A stretch of DNA of 64,000 nt from Deferribacterales bacterium Deferri_01 (lineage in GTDB: Bacteria > Chrysiogenota > Deferribacteres > Deferribacterales > Geovibrionaceae). The notes beneath the pieces were generated by a model. That model searched no databases, had not been told where the DNA came from, and saw only the letters and a list, made by a program, of their open reading frames with translations. The number at the start of each line of letters is the position of its first letter. Position 1 is the first letter of the stretch. The stretch is from the NCBI GenBank assembly GCA_001603805.1, contig LUZY01000008.1:234746-298745 (forward strand). The letters are read 5' to 3'. Positions 16,980 through 26,486 of this stretch are shown piece after piece. The position numbers were made by a program, and so were the translations under genes.

Positions 16980-19342
16980 GCAGATACAGAATTTTAGTAT
17001 TGATACTGACGCTTTTTGCCGTGCTTTCCTGTGCGGGGAAACAGCCTGTGGAGGAAGCTTCCGTTAAGGGCAACCTGCTTTCCGGAATCAGGATAGTCGA
17101 TCTGGGCGACGGTGAATATGCCATGAGCCTGCGTTCCGCCGAGGAAACCACATTCAGGGTTTTGTATTCCAAAAGCCCTTACAAACTTGTGATCTTTGCC
17201 CCCGGTACTTCCATGAATGAAGAGGTTCTTAAATACAACTTCTCTGATGAGGTGGTGGAGGGACTGGCGTTTCTCCCCGGTAAGGACGCAAGCCAGATAG
17301 AGATTCTTCTCACTGACAATGTCGATTATGACTACTCTCAGGATAAGAATATGCTTAGTCTCACTTTCCGTGTTTACAGCGAGCAGACTGCGGCTCTTGA
17401 AAAATACGGAATGGATGTGAGCGCAGTTGCTCCGGAAAAAGCCGGGCTTGCTTCATCTGTGCGCAGTTTCAGGAACCTTTCCGATGCTTCGATGCTCAAA
17501 CTTGAATTCGGGCTTGACGGCATAACAAAGTATGACTACGGCTATCTTGATGACAGCACTATGTATGTGGATCTGTTTGATGTCACAAGTTCACTTAATA
17601 AAAAGAGATACTCTTCTCAGGGGATAGTGTCGGATATAAGGGTCGGTGAATACTATCCGCCCAAGAAAGTACGTTTTCTTATGAGAGTTTCCTCCCGTAT
17701 GCCTCTTTTCGCAGGGCAGGACGGTGACAAGCTGACAGTTGCCAGCGAAATGGGTGCTGTTCCCGCAGACAGCAGGTACATAGCGGCTATTGATGCCCTC
17801 AGCTATAAAAATGTTCAGAGCATAATCATCAGGGTAATAGGCAGAGTGAACTACACGAAAAAAGTAGTCAATAATGCTCTGCACCTTGAGTTTGACCCCG
17901 ATGTTAAGATGCTCGGCACTGTACAGAACAGGTTCAGTTTCGCAGGGCTTCCGTTCAGAAATGTGGAAGTGCTTAAAATAGACGGCAAACCTGTTATTGT
18001 CTTCACACCGGAAAAAGATATCTTTGCAAGGGTTGATGAAACTCAGGACGGCATACTGGTAAGCGCAAGTTTTGAGGAATTTGCCAGAGCTGATATGTCC
18101 CTTTCAGAACCTGAAGTATCCGCCTCTGCTGAAACGGCAGATAAACCGAAACCGGAGGATCTGGTAACGCTTAATATGAAGGATATGGATCTGCGTGAAG
18201 CGATCCGCCTGATATATTTCGGCAGAGCAAAAAACGTAATTTTCGGGGAAGAGGTTGCAGGCAAAGTCACCCTTTATCTTAAAGAGGTTGATTATGAAAC
18301 AGCCCTGCGTCTTATACTTCGTGACAGAAACCTCACAAGGATCGAAGAAAACGGCATAGTGTGGATAACCTCAAGCCAGAAATATGAGGAAAGACAGAAC
18401 GCCGAAGCCGCCAAACTCCGTGCCGCCGAACAGGCAAAAGAGCTTGCGCCCCTTAAAACGGAAATTGTCCCTGTTAACTTCTCTGATGCGTCCCAGCTCA
18501 CAGGTATACTCAAATCAGTGCTTTCCAAAAGGGGCAGCGTTGAGGTGGAAGCCAGAACAAACAGCTTTGTGGTGCGTGACACAGGCGAGGTTATAACAGA
18601 AGTTAAAAGACTTATGAAAACTGTGGATAAGCGTACCCCTCAGGTGACAATCGAGGCAAGAATTGTTGAAGTTTCCGATCTGAACAGCCTTAATTTCGGT
18701 GTTCAGTGGGGGGCAACAGTAAAAGACACAACTAAGGTTCATTTTCCTAATACAGTAAACGTAGGCGGCGATTCAAGCGGATATATGGTTAATATACCCG
18801 CAACAGAAGCTGTGGGAACTTTCGCTCTGGGGATTATGAACCGTACCGGAACTTTCGGGCTTGATCTTGCATTAAGCGCCCTTGAGAGCCAGAATAAAGC
18901 TAAAACAATCTCCAGCCCCAGAGTTACCACTCTGGACAATATGGAAGCAACAATAAAAAGCGGAAGCAAGGCGCTGATAGTCCCCTCCGGTGACGACACC
19001 AGCACGGAGGAGATTGACACTGGTATAATCCTTACCGTTAAACCGCACATCACATCAAACGACATGGTTTTCCTTGATATTCTTGTGGAAAAAAGTACAC
19101 TCGGCGAAATAACGGCAACAACTGCTACCGCTGATGAGAAAAAGGCGGAAACAAAAGTGCTTCTCGCTAACGGGGAAACCACTGTAATAGGCGGTCTTTA
19201 CGAAGATGAGGAAATTAACTACATTCAGGGAGTTCCGGGACTCAGCAAGCTTCCTGTACTCGGGCATCTTTTTAAAGGGACTCAGAAGAGAAGTACAAGA
19301 AAAGAACTTCTGGTATTTCTGACACCTTATGTTGAAAAGTAA
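16976..19342 (+). CDS. pilQ: Type IV pilus secretin PilQ
   Basis: 788-residue outer-membrane channel. Domains in order: signal with a lipobox-like AVLSCAG (Cys19), AMIN-type beta domains (about 35-370), an STN/N0-like domain (about 395-465), a secretin N1-type domain (about 490-560, KTEIVPVNFSDASQL) and the secretin core (about 600-785) ending LLVFLTPYVEK, with VPGLSKLPVLGHLFKG. The acylation site is unusual for PilQ and could replace a pilotin. It is the last pilus gene of the operon, overlapping lpxB by 14 nt. Confidence 0.95.
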   Translation: MSRYRILVLILTLFAVLSCAGKQPVEEASVKGNLLSGIRIVDLGDGEYAMSLRSAEETTFRVLYSKSPYKLVIFAPGTSMNEEVLKYNFSDEVVEGLAFLPGKDASQIEILLTDNVDYDYSQDKNMLSLTFRVYSEQTAALEKYGMDVSAVAPEKAGLASSVRSFRNLSDASMLKLEFGLDGITKYDYGYLDDSTMYVDLFDVTSSLNKKRYSSQGIVSDIRVGEYYPPKKVRFLMRVSSRMPLFAGQDGDKLTVASEMGAVPADSRYIAAIDALSYKNVQSIIIRVIGRVNYTKKVVNNALHLEFDPDVKMLGTVQNRFSFAGLPFRNVEVLKIDGKPVIVFTPEKDIFARVDETQDGILVSASFEEFARADMSLSEPEVSASAETADKPKPEDLVTLNMKDMDLREAIRLIYFGRAKNVIFGEEVAGKVTLYLKEVDYETALRLILRDRNLTRIEENGIVWITSSQKYEERQNAEAAKLRAAEQAKELAPLKTEIVPVNFSDASQLTGILKSVLSKRGSVEVEARTNSFVVRDTGEVITEVKRLMKTVDKRTPQVTIEARIVEVSDLNSLNFGVQWGATVKDTTKVHFPNTVNVGGDSSGYMVNIPATEAVGTFALGIMNRTGTFGLDLALSALESQNKAKTISSPRVTTLDNMEATIKSGSKALIVPSGDDTSTEEIDTGIILTVKPHITSNDMVFLDILVEKSTLGEITATTATADEKKAETKVLLANGETTVIGGLYEDEEINYIQGVPGLSKLPVLGHLFKGTQKRSTRKELLVFLTPYVEK

Positions 19343-20450
19343 GAAACTGTTTATCATCGCCGGAGAACAGTCCGGCGATACTCATGCGGCAAACTTCATC
19401 AAAGAACTCTCCGGTTTTTATGATATCAAATCATACGGCACAGGCGGAGCCCGCCTCCGTTCGCTAGGTCAGGAACAATACTACGATATCAATGATTTAA
19501 GCGTAATAGGGTTTGATGGTGTAATCAAAAAGCTCCCCTTCTTCTTTAAGGTCCGTGATGTTCTTCTGGAAAAAATAAAAGAGATTAAGCCCGACGCAGT
19601 CGTGTTAGTGGATTATCCGGGATTTAATCTCCGGTTTGCAGAAAAGCTTGAAAAGTCCGGTATCCCTGTTATCTATCTTATAGCTCCGCAGGTTTGGGCG
19701 TGGAACTACAAGAGAGTCAAGGTTATAAAAAGATGCGTTGATCTTCTTCTCTGCATCCTTCCGTTTGAGGAGGATATATTCAGAAAAGAGGGAATAAACG
19801 CTCATTTCATAGGCAACCCCGTTGTAGATCATCTTAAATACAGTTACGAAAGCAGGGAAAAGTTTTTCAGGGCTGCGGGGCTTGATCCAGATAAAAAAAC
19901 AATAGGTATACTCCCCGGCAGCAGGCGGAGAGAAGTGGAGACACTCCTTCCTTTAATGCTTACTGCTGCGGATTCTCTGAAGGATAAATACCAGTTTATA
20001 GTTTCAAAAGCGGAATCGGTCAGCGAGGAACTCCTCGCAGGTGTTCTCCGGAAGAGGGATTATAAAATAGCTACCCTTACGGCAGATATAATGAAGCATA
20101 CGGATCTTGTCTGGGTCTGTTCTGGCACAGCCAGTCTTGAAACAGCCGTCAGCGGGACACCGATGGTTATTCTTTACAAAGTCGGCAGGTTTACAGCTTT
20201 TCTGGGCAGAATGCTTATTAAGACAAAATTTATAGGGCTGCCGAATCTTATTGCAGGCAGGGCTATAGTTCCTGAAGCTGTTCAGGATGATGCAACTCCG
20301 GGCAAAATTATTGATTACACTGAGAAAATATTTAGCTCTTACGCTAAAGTGAAAGCTGATGTGGAGAATGTCGGTTTACTGTTCAGCGGGCTCAACCCTT
20401 CACGCAGGGGTGCTGAAATCGCCGCTGAATTTCTTGCAGGAAAAGAATAG
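19329..20450 (+). CDS. lpxB: Lipid-A-disaccharide synthase
   Basis: 373-residue GT-B enzyme that joins lipid X and UDP-2,3-diacylglucosamine to make lipid A disaccharide on the inner-membrane face. Signature segments: FIIAGEQSGDTHAANFIKEL, VDYPGFNLRFA, YLIAPQVWAWNYKRV, GILPGSRRREVETL, CSGTASLE. Its ATG lies inside the pilQ 3' end, so translation is probably coupled. This shows that the organism makes LPS. Confidence 0.97.
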   Translation: MLKSKKLFIIAGEQSGDTHAANFIKELSGFYDIKSYGTGGARLRSLGQEQYYDINDLSVIGFDGVIKKLPFFFKVRDVLLEKIKEIKPDAVVLVDYPGFNLRFAEKLEKSGIPVIYLIAPQVWAWNYKRVKVIKRCVDLLLCILPFEEDIFRKEGINAHFIGNPVVDHLKYSYESREKFFRAAGLDPDKKTIGILPGSRRREVETLLPLMLTAADSLKDKYQFIVSKAESVSEELLAGVLRKRDYKIATLTADIMKHTDLVWVCSGTASLETAVSGTPMVILYKVGRFTAFLGRMLIKTKFIGLPNLIAGRAIVPEAVQDDATPGKIIDYTEKIFSSYAKVKADVENVGLLFSGLNPSRRGAEIAAEFLAGKE

Positions 20451-20642
20451 CTCCTGAGGATGCTTTTAAAGCCTGCTCCGGTCTGTATGTAAAAATTTCC
20501 ATAGATGGCAAATTTTGCTGTCAGGATCAGGAATAAAGTTCCTGATCGTATATCGGCTGATGAACCAAAAACTTTAGCCAGATCACAATCAAACCCTTGA
20601 TTCTTACGGATCTTTTTGATCAAAACCCCTTAAACAGTGAAT

Positions 20643-20658
20643 TGGCACAGACTTTTCT
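20643..20658 (+). promoter_or_regulatory. Candidate sigma54-type (-24/-12) promoter before fliK
   Basis: TTGGCAC-N5-TTTCT matches the -24 element well; the -12 element is TTTC where consensus is TTGC, with the GG to C distance preserved. It lies 24 nt before the fliK ATG. Flagellar hook genes are often RpoN-dependent, which makes it worth recording, but the -12 mismatch weakens it. Confidence 0.35.
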
Positions 20659-20681
20659 ATATACACAGCGGAGGTGTGTCA

Positions 20682-21800
20682 ATGGATCTGATGTCATTCA
20701 TCACGCCGGGTACGGGAAACGTATCTTCATTCGGCACAGCCATCTCCGCACAGAACAGCGCCCAGAGCGGTAAAAGCTCTTTTGATGATTTTCTCAAAAA
20801 CACATTTAAAGCAGCTGAAACAGGCGCTGTATCTGCAAAGGCGCAGGCCGGTAAGGAAACCGCGAAAGTCCAAGCCGGAAAAGTAATTGACGAACTTGAT
20901 ATCCCTGCGGAACAGAAAGAGCAGCTCAAGAAGGAACTTGAAGCTCTTGAAACCGAAGAGGATGCGGTTAACTTCCTCGAAAAGCTTGAGGAAGTGCTTA
21001 TGCTGAACGGAATCAGCGTGGCAGAAACTGTTAACAAGTTTGCAGAGTCATTCGTTGCGGAAGATGCGAACAACGCAGCGGGCAGCACGGCTCTTGATTC
21101 CGCAATGTTAAAAGCCCTTAAAGCAAAAGGGTACACACAGGCGGATCAAACCCTTACAGACAGCGAGCAGCAGGCGGCAAACGAAGCCTTTGAACAGCTT
21201 TCAATGCCTAAAGAGGCAAAGATAAGCAGGGAAGAGGTTAAGATTGCTGAAATTGTAAGACCGCTGACCGCAGAGACCGCTCCTGAAGAGGAGCAGATTA
21301 TTAAAACCACTACCGCGGATATACCCGACACGGATGCCGGGGAAACCGTAATTAAGACGGGACAGAGTATTTTTGATGAGCAGGAACAACCTGAAATCAG
21401 AATAACATCACCCCGTGATATTAATAAGATCGCCGACTTTGTCCAGTATACAAAGGCAGGGGATCAGAAAAAGCTTACCATACAGCTTATGCCAAAAGAA
21501 TTGGGTAAGCTGCATATCGAGCTGGTGGAACATGCCGGTAAGATAAGCGCCCGAATCACTATGGAGAGCGATCAGGCGAGAAACCTGCTTGTCAATAACG
21601 CAGAAAGCGTAAGACAGCAGCTGGAAGCGAAAGGGATTGTGCTTGAAAAAATGGAATTTTTCTTTGCCGAAAAAGACTCCAAGGACGGAACCGACCAGCA
21701 GTTTTTCAAGAAGAAAAACTCCGGCGGTGCAAAAGGTGAATTTACCGTAGGTGATATCTCCGAAGAGGAGACAGACCCTTCAAGAGGGCTCTACGCGTAA
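20682..21800 (+). CDS. fliK: Flagellar hook-length control protein FliK
   Basis: About 372 residues. The N-terminal two thirds are low-complexity, Ala/Glu/Lys-rich and variable, as in FliK. The C-terminal Flg_hook domain (about 265-345) has LTIQLMPKELGKLHIEL and VRQQLEAKGIVLEKMEF. The protein measures hook length and switches export specificity. The start is ATG 20682, 7 nt after GGAGG; the frame is open for 15 codons upstream without a site. First gene of fliK-flgD-flgE. Confidence 0.9.
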   Translation: MDLMSFITPGTGNVSSFGTAISAQNSAQSGKSSFDDFLKNTFKAAETGAVSAKAQAGKETAKVQAGKVIDELDIPAEQKEQLKKELEALETEEDAVNFLEKLEEVLMLNGISVAETVNKFAESFVAEDANNAAGSTALDSAMLKALKAKGYTQADQTLTDSEQQAANEAFEQLSMPKEAKISREEVKIAEIVRPLTAETAPEEEQIIKTTTADIPDTDAGETVIKTGQSIFDEQEQPEIRITSPRDINKIADFVQYTKAGDQKKLTIQLMPKELGKLHIELVEHAGKISARITMESDQARNLLVNNAESVRQQLEAKGIVLEKMEFFFAEKDSKDGTDQQFFKKKNSGGAKGEFTVGDISEEETDPSRGLYA

Positions 21801-21814
21801 ATCCGGAGGCTGTT

Positions 21815-22510
21815 ATGACCACCACGATATCAGAATCGGTACAAAATATTCTTAACGGCGGAAGCTCAACAACTAAGAAGGATGAGAAAAAGACAGGTTC
21901 CACCGAAATGGACATGCTTGATTTCCTGAATCTTTTTGTTGCACAGCTTAAGAATCAGGACCCTCTTGAACCTATGGATAACAACCAGCTTACCAGCCAG
22001 ACCAGCCAGTTTTCAATGGTTGAACAGCTTGTGGGCATAGGTGAGGCTGTTAATAAGCTTGTTGACGGCGGTGCAGACACCAGCGGCATGGATACTCTGT
22101 TCAGCGCTTCAAGTTTCATCGGCAAAATGGTGGAATACGAAGGCAACAGTATCGTTTTTGACGGTGAAAGCTCATTAATTGACTTTGACCTCAAAACGGC
22201 AAGCTACAGAACAGAAATCTATGTTTATGACTCCGCAGGGAATATTATAAACGCTGTTGACGCCGGCCAGCTTGGTGCAGGCAGAAACAGCATCGCCTGG
22301 AACGGTAAGAACGGTGACGGCGAAACTGTCAGCGCCGGGCAGTACAAGTTCGTTGTAAAGGCGTATGATTCCAGCGGAAATGAAGTTGATGCAACAACTT
22401 ACGGAAATGGTTATGTCTCCGGCGTTTCTCAGAAGGACGGCAAAATAGTTTTCGACCTTTTCGGACAGGAACTCGACGCTGATAAAGTTATTGCGGTAAG
22501 AAGTTACTAA
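21815..22510 (+). CDS. flgD: Flagellar hook assembly scaffold FlgD
   Basis: 231-residue hook cap protein. The N-terminal export and assembly region has MDMLDFLNLFVAQLKNQDPLEPMDNNQLTS-type sequence (motif core NQDPLEPMDN), followed by FlgD Tudor/Ig-like domains (GEGNSIVFDGE region; GRNSIAWNGKNGDG). Needed to polymerise FlgE. GGAGG 6 nt before ATG; 14 bases after fliK. A hairpin follows its stop. Confidence 0.95.
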   Translation: MTTTISESVQNILNGGSSTTKKDEKKTGSTEMDMLDFLNLFVAQLKNQDPLEPMDNNQLTSQTSQFSMVEQLVGIGEAVNKLVDGGADTSGMDTLFSASSFIGKMVEYEGNSIVFDGESSLIDFDLKTASYRTEIYVYDSAGNIINAVDAGQLGAGRNSIAWNGKNGDGETVSAGQYKFVVKAYDSSGNEVDATTYGNGYVSGVSQKDGKIVFDLFGQELDADKVIAVRSY

Positions 22511-22516
22511 GGCTGT

Positions 22517-22539
22517 AAAGGGGAGAAGTACTCCCCTTT
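22517..22539 (+). terminator. Hairpin between flgD and flgE
   Basis: Perfect 9-bp stem AAAGGGGAG / CTCCCCTTT with a 5-nt loop, then TTTTAAA. The short T run and the closely following flgE suggest attenuation or mRNA processing rather than a full stop. Confidence 0.6.
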
Positions 22540-22566
22540 TAAATCAGCGGTTTAAGGAGTGCGCTT

Positions 22567-25398
22567 ATGATGCGTTCACTGTACTCGGCCATCAGCGGTC
22601 TGAATACCAATCAGAAGGCTATGGACGTTATAGGAAACAATATATCAAACGTCAACACCACAGGCTTTAAGGCAGGACGTGCCGTTTTTCAGGATCTGTT
22701 CAGTCAGACTCTTGTGGGCGGTAAAACACCCACCGATGCCAGAGGAGGGGTCAACCCCCGTCAGGTAGGTATGGGTGGTTATCTTGCTGCTGTGGATAAT
22801 ATATTCAATTCCGGCACACCAACCACAACATCGAAAACCACCGACCTTGCTATTCAGGGTGAAGGTTTTTTTGTTGTGCGCGGTGAAGGCATGAACGAAT
22901 ATTACTACACCAGAGCGGGAGACTTTAACTTCGATCGTTACGGAACCCTTGTAAATGCTGCCGGATACCCTGTTCAGGGGTGGATGGCTGATCCTCTCAC
23001 CGGAGAGCTGATTGACAACGGCGAAGTAAGCGACATCGTTATCAATTCCGCCTTCCAGACAATTCAGGCTAAGGCTACTACGGAAGTTTCCATGAATGCC
23101 GTTCTTAACACAGTTGCCAACTCATCTGTGCTTGAGTATCCGGCTCTGCTCCACACGGCAGACAGTTCAAACGATATTTTCTCTGTTTTCTCAACAAATG
23201 GGGTTAAAATGGACTTTGCTGAAAGCGAGCCGGTGGTGATAAAGGCTCACGCCACAGATATTACAGATATGAGCTACGCTTACAGCGACTCTGATGTGAA
23301 CCTCAATCTGGCTTCTGAGTCAAATTTAATGGTTTACATCAACGGGGCTGCTCATACCCTGACTTACGGTGTGGATTTCAGAACAATGGGCGAACTCGCC
23401 ACTGCGATTGAAAACAAACTCGAAGCAGCTGTGGGTAACGGCGCAGTTGCAAACAATTTTGTTGAGACCACAGTGAACGGTGTTTTTGATGAGTCAGTTG
23501 TGACTCCCAACGCTTCATACGCAACAACAGAAAGCTGGACTGTCACCATAGACCCCACAAACCCTGCGAGGTTTAATGTCGTGGGTTCTGTTTCAGGCGC
23601 AGTGAACAGCGGTGTTGTGGGGCAGACCTACACAGCTACCGACCCTGCAACCGGTGAAGCCCTCTTTACAATACCCTCCACAGCGTGGACGGGTGCCTGG
23701 GCAGCGGGAGAGACAGTGACATTCGATACCACTGCCGCACCCGCTTCAGACTTTTCCGTTGATGTTGTCAACGGAAAGATTAAGATCACCAGAGACACAG
23801 ACAACGGAATAGATGTTCAGCTTAACTCTTTCAGCGGAACACCTTATCTCGCTGTTATAATGCAGTCCCTCGCCGGAACATACAACGAAGTCTCAACTTC
23901 CAGAAACAGTGATGAGATCCTCTTTGAGCAGACAAAATACGCAGGAAGGGATTTCAATACTCTGGCGGAGCTTGCCGCAGTTATTGAGCAGGCTATAGAC
24001 GGAAACGTGATTCAGGCAGACAGATTCAGCGTGAGTTTTGATGAAACATCCGGAAGATTTGAGTTCAGAAACGTTGGTGAATACCTCACCGCCAGCGGAA
24101 CAACAGAAGGACTCACTCTTTCAAACTTTATGGTGGATAAGGCCTACAGCGGTTCTATCTTTGAGAGCAACATCACTCCGGCGGGTTCATTGACTATTCA
24201 GCCTGTTGATCCTGATGATGATCCCGGTTTCGTGGCTTCTATGGATTATGGATATTCAGAACAGTTCCTCAGATATGCCGAAGGGTCGGATCTTCTCACA
24301 GAGCTTTACACCAATGCCGGTGAGAGTCTCGGTCTTGATGACACAGCAATACTTCAGTTCACAGGCTCAGTGGGCGGAGCGGACCTTCAGGGAACTGGAA
24401 CAATACCTGCCCTTGGTTCAACTGTGGATGATCTTCGTGCTATGATGGCAGGGTATCTCGGTTTTGAAAACTCTACCGAAGGGCAGATCAAGGAACATAT
24501 AAGCGATGTTGAGGACAATAGCGGCAAGATAAAAGTTACAGGAGAAAAAGGGCTTTCAAATGCGGTGGACTTTCTTAAATTTGAAGTAATCGGCGCTGAA
24601 AGTTATCTTAACTTCTACAACTATTTTGAATATCAGACCACGCAGACTGCAAGCGGCGGTCAGATGGCAACTACCCAGACAATATATGATGCTCAGGGTA
24701 ACGCCCATACACTGAAATATACCTATGATATGGTAAGTTCATCCGGCAACATATGGAAGCTTACTCTTTCCACTACTGATGACAATACTGCTGTATCATT
24801 CAACGAAACCGGAGGGAACGAAATCCTTCTTCATTTCAACAATGACGGTTCGTTCAATTATCTTACATCACCTGCGGGAACAAGGGTTACTGACCTCAGC
24901 TTCAATTTTGACCCGGCAAACGGAGCAGGAATCATAAGCAATATTTCCATGTTTCTCGGCACTCCGTCCAGCTACGACGGGGTTTATATCTCCGCTAAGG
25001 AGTCGTCAAAAAACAGTGCAGAACAGGACGGATATGCTGTCGGTTCTCTTGAGGAAGTTATGTTCAACCCTGCGGGTGAAATTGTGGGCTACTACACCAA
25101 CGGTGAGGTTATGACTCTTGCTCAGGTTGCCCTTGCCACATTCACAAACAACCAGGGTCTTCTGAAAGTCGGGGACACGCTGTTTGCGGAAACGGGCAAC
25201 TCCGGTACTGCCGCCATTGGCAAACCTCAGAGCGGCAACAGAGGTGAGATAATGTCCGGAGCCCTTGAAAACTCCAACGTTGATCTCTCCAATGAGTTTG
25301 TAACTATGATTACAACCCAGAGAGGTTTCCAGGCAAACTCAAGGGTTATTACAACCAGTGACGAAATGCTTCAGGAGCTTCTTACTCTCAAACGTTAA
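22567..25398 (+). CDS. flgE: Flagellar hook protein FlgE, enlarged form
   Basis: 943 residues, about twice the enteric length. The N-terminal D0 signature (SLYSAISGLNTNQKAMDVIG, then NNISNVNTTGFK) and the C-terminal D0 (SNVDLSNEFVTMITTQRGFQ, then ANSRVITTSDEM) are canonical. The extra length is in the middle, where Ser/Thr/Asp-rich beta segments form added surface domains, as in the long hook proteins of some other phyla. AAGGAG precedes the ATG. A strong terminator follows, so motA starts a new transcript. Confidence 0.95.
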   Translation: MMRSLYSAISGLNTNQKAMDVIGNNISNVNTTGFKAGRAVFQDLFSQTLVGGKTPTDARGGVNPRQVGMGGYLAAVDNIFNSGTPTTTSKTTDLAIQGEGFFVVRGEGMNEYYYTRAGDFNFDRYGTLVNAAGYPVQGWMADPLTGELIDNGEVSDIVINSAFQTIQAKATTEVSMNAVLNTVANSSVLEYPALLHTADSSNDIFSVFSTNGVKMDFAESEPVVIKAHATDITDMSYAYSDSDVNLNLASESNLMVYINGAAHTLTYGVDFRTMGELATAIENKLEAAVGNGAVANNFVETTVNGVFDESVVTPNASYATTESWTVTIDPTNPARFNVVGSVSGAVNSGVVGQTYTATDPATGEALFTIPSTAWTGAWAAGETVTFDTTAAPASDFSVDVVNGKIKITRDTDNGIDVQLNSFSGTPYLAVIMQSLAGTYNEVSTSRNSDEILFEQTKYAGRDFNTLAELAAVIEQAIDGNVIQADRFSVSFDETSGRFEFRNVGEYLTASGTTEGLTLSNFMVDKAYSGSIFESNITPAGSLTIQPVDPDDDPGFVASMDYGYSEQFLRYAEGSDLLTELYTNAGESLGLDDTAILQFTGSVGGADLQGTGTIPALGSTVDDLRAMMAGYLGFENSTEGQIKEHISDVEDNSGKIKVTGEKGLSNAVDFLKFEVIGAESYLNFYNYFEYQTTQTASGGQMATTQTIYDAQGNAHTLKYTYDMVSSSGNIWKLTLSTTDDNTAVSFNETGGNEILLHFNNDGSFNYLTSPAGTRVTDLSFNFDPANGAGIISNISMFLGTPSSYDGVYISAKESSKNSAEQDGYAVGSLEEVMFNPAGEIVGYYTNGEVMTLAQVALATFTNNQGLLKVGDTLFAETGNSGTAAIGKPQSGNRGEIMSGALENSNVDLSNEFVTMITTQRGFQANSRVITTSDEMLQELLTLKR

Positions 25399-25420
25399 TG
25401 ATGATTCACACTGAAAATAC

Positions 25421-25448
25421 AAAAAAGGCGTCTTCGGACGCCTTTTTT
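25421..25448 (+). terminator. Strong terminator after flgE
   Basis: GGCGTC (25427-25432), UUCG tetraloop, GACGCC (25437-25442), flanked by A6 and T6. The C(UUCG)G loop gives exceptional stability and the flanking A/T tracts work in both directions. Confidence 0.93.
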
Positions 25449-25570
25449 ATTTAAAGCTTTTAAAAAATATATTCTTTTACGAAAAAAAGCCGAAAACAAT
25501 ATAGTGGGCGTCTTTGTGATTTAATTAAAGTCCGCTTCTTTAGGCGGATGCAGGCTGTTTTAAAATAAGC

Positions 25571-25600
25571 TTGACTCTTTTGCTGGCGTTCCTGTATCTT
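25571..25600 (+). promoter_or_regulatory. Candidate sigma70-type promoter for motA operon
   Basis: TTGACT (25571-25576), 18-nt spacer, TATCTT (25595-25600). It lies about 70 nt before the motA ATG and downstream of the flgE terminator, where a promoter is required. The rest of the 25.45-25.67 kb gap shows only a small TCCGC/GCGGA hairpin at 25531-25548. Confidence 0.5.
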
Positions 25601-25671
25601 TTAAGGGTAGAATACTACAAGATGTTTATATCAAAGTTTATTCTTTTGATAAAGCAGCCGGACGGGAGTGT

Positions 25672-26436
25672 ATGGATTTAGCAACGGTTATCGGGTTTCT
25701 ATTAGCATATATTCTTCTTATTTCAGCACTTGTTATTGGTGCAGGCGTAGGGGTCTATGTTGATTACCCTTCTGTGCTTATCGTTATAGGCGGTACGCTG
25801 GGCGTTGTCATGATCAACTACCCGCTGGACAGAATAACCGGTCTCACCAAAATTCTTATGAAGGCTTTCTTCAATAAAGCCACTGATACAGCAGAACTTA
25901 TTCAGCAGCTTGTAGGCTTTGCAGTTAAAGCAAGGAGAGACGGTATTCTCTCTCTTGAATCTGCGGAGGATGAAGTTTCTGATGAGTTCCTCAAAAAAGG
26001 TATACGCCTTGCGGTGGACGGAACAGAGCCGGAAGTTATAAAAACAATACTCGAAACCGAACTTGAATATATGCAGGAAAGGCACAAGGAAGGAGCGGGT
26101 ATATTTACCGCAATTGCTGACTTTGCCCCGGCGATGGGTATGATCGGTACGCTTGTGGGGCTTGTGGCGATGCTTCAGAGTCTTAGTGACCCCTCTGCGA
26201 TCGGACCAGCCATGGCGGTTGCGTTGATCACAACTTTTTACGGCTCTATCATAATGAACATGTTTGCCACACCTATCTCCGGCAAGCTTAAAGTACGTTC
26301 CGGTGAGGAAGTGCTGCAGAGGCAGATCATGATAGGCGGAATTATGGCGATTCAGGCAGGGGATAACCCCAGAATTGTTGAACAGAAGCTTAACGCATAC
26401 CTGTCGCCTAATAAACGTAAGTCCCAGTTTGACTGA
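25672..26436 (+). CDS. motA: Flagellar motor stator protein MotA
   Basis: 254-residue inner-membrane protein with four helices: two near the N-terminus, a large cytoplasmic loop (FAVKARRDGILSLES, with charged residues that face FliG) and two later helices (FAPAMGMIGTLVGLVAML, AVALITTFYGSIIMNMFATP). Forms the stator ion channel with MotB. GGAG precedes ATG. First gene of the second flagellar transcript. Confidence 0.96.
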   Translation: MDLATVIGFLLAYILLISALVIGAGVGVYVDYPSVLIVIGGTLGVVMINYPLDRITGLTKILMKAFFNKATDTAELIQQLVGFAVKARRDGILSLESAEDEVSDEFLKKGIRLAVDGTEPEVIKTILETELEYMQERHKEGAGIFTAIADFAPAMGMIGTLVGLVAMLQSLSDPSAIGPAMAVALITTFYGSIIMNMFATPISGKLKVRSGEEVLQRQIMIGGIMAIQAGDNPRIVEQKLNAYLSPNKRKSQFD

Positions 26437-26486
26437 TTTTGTGCCGGGGTGTATAATCCGGTTTATGGGAAGGCAGGTTTAATCTA

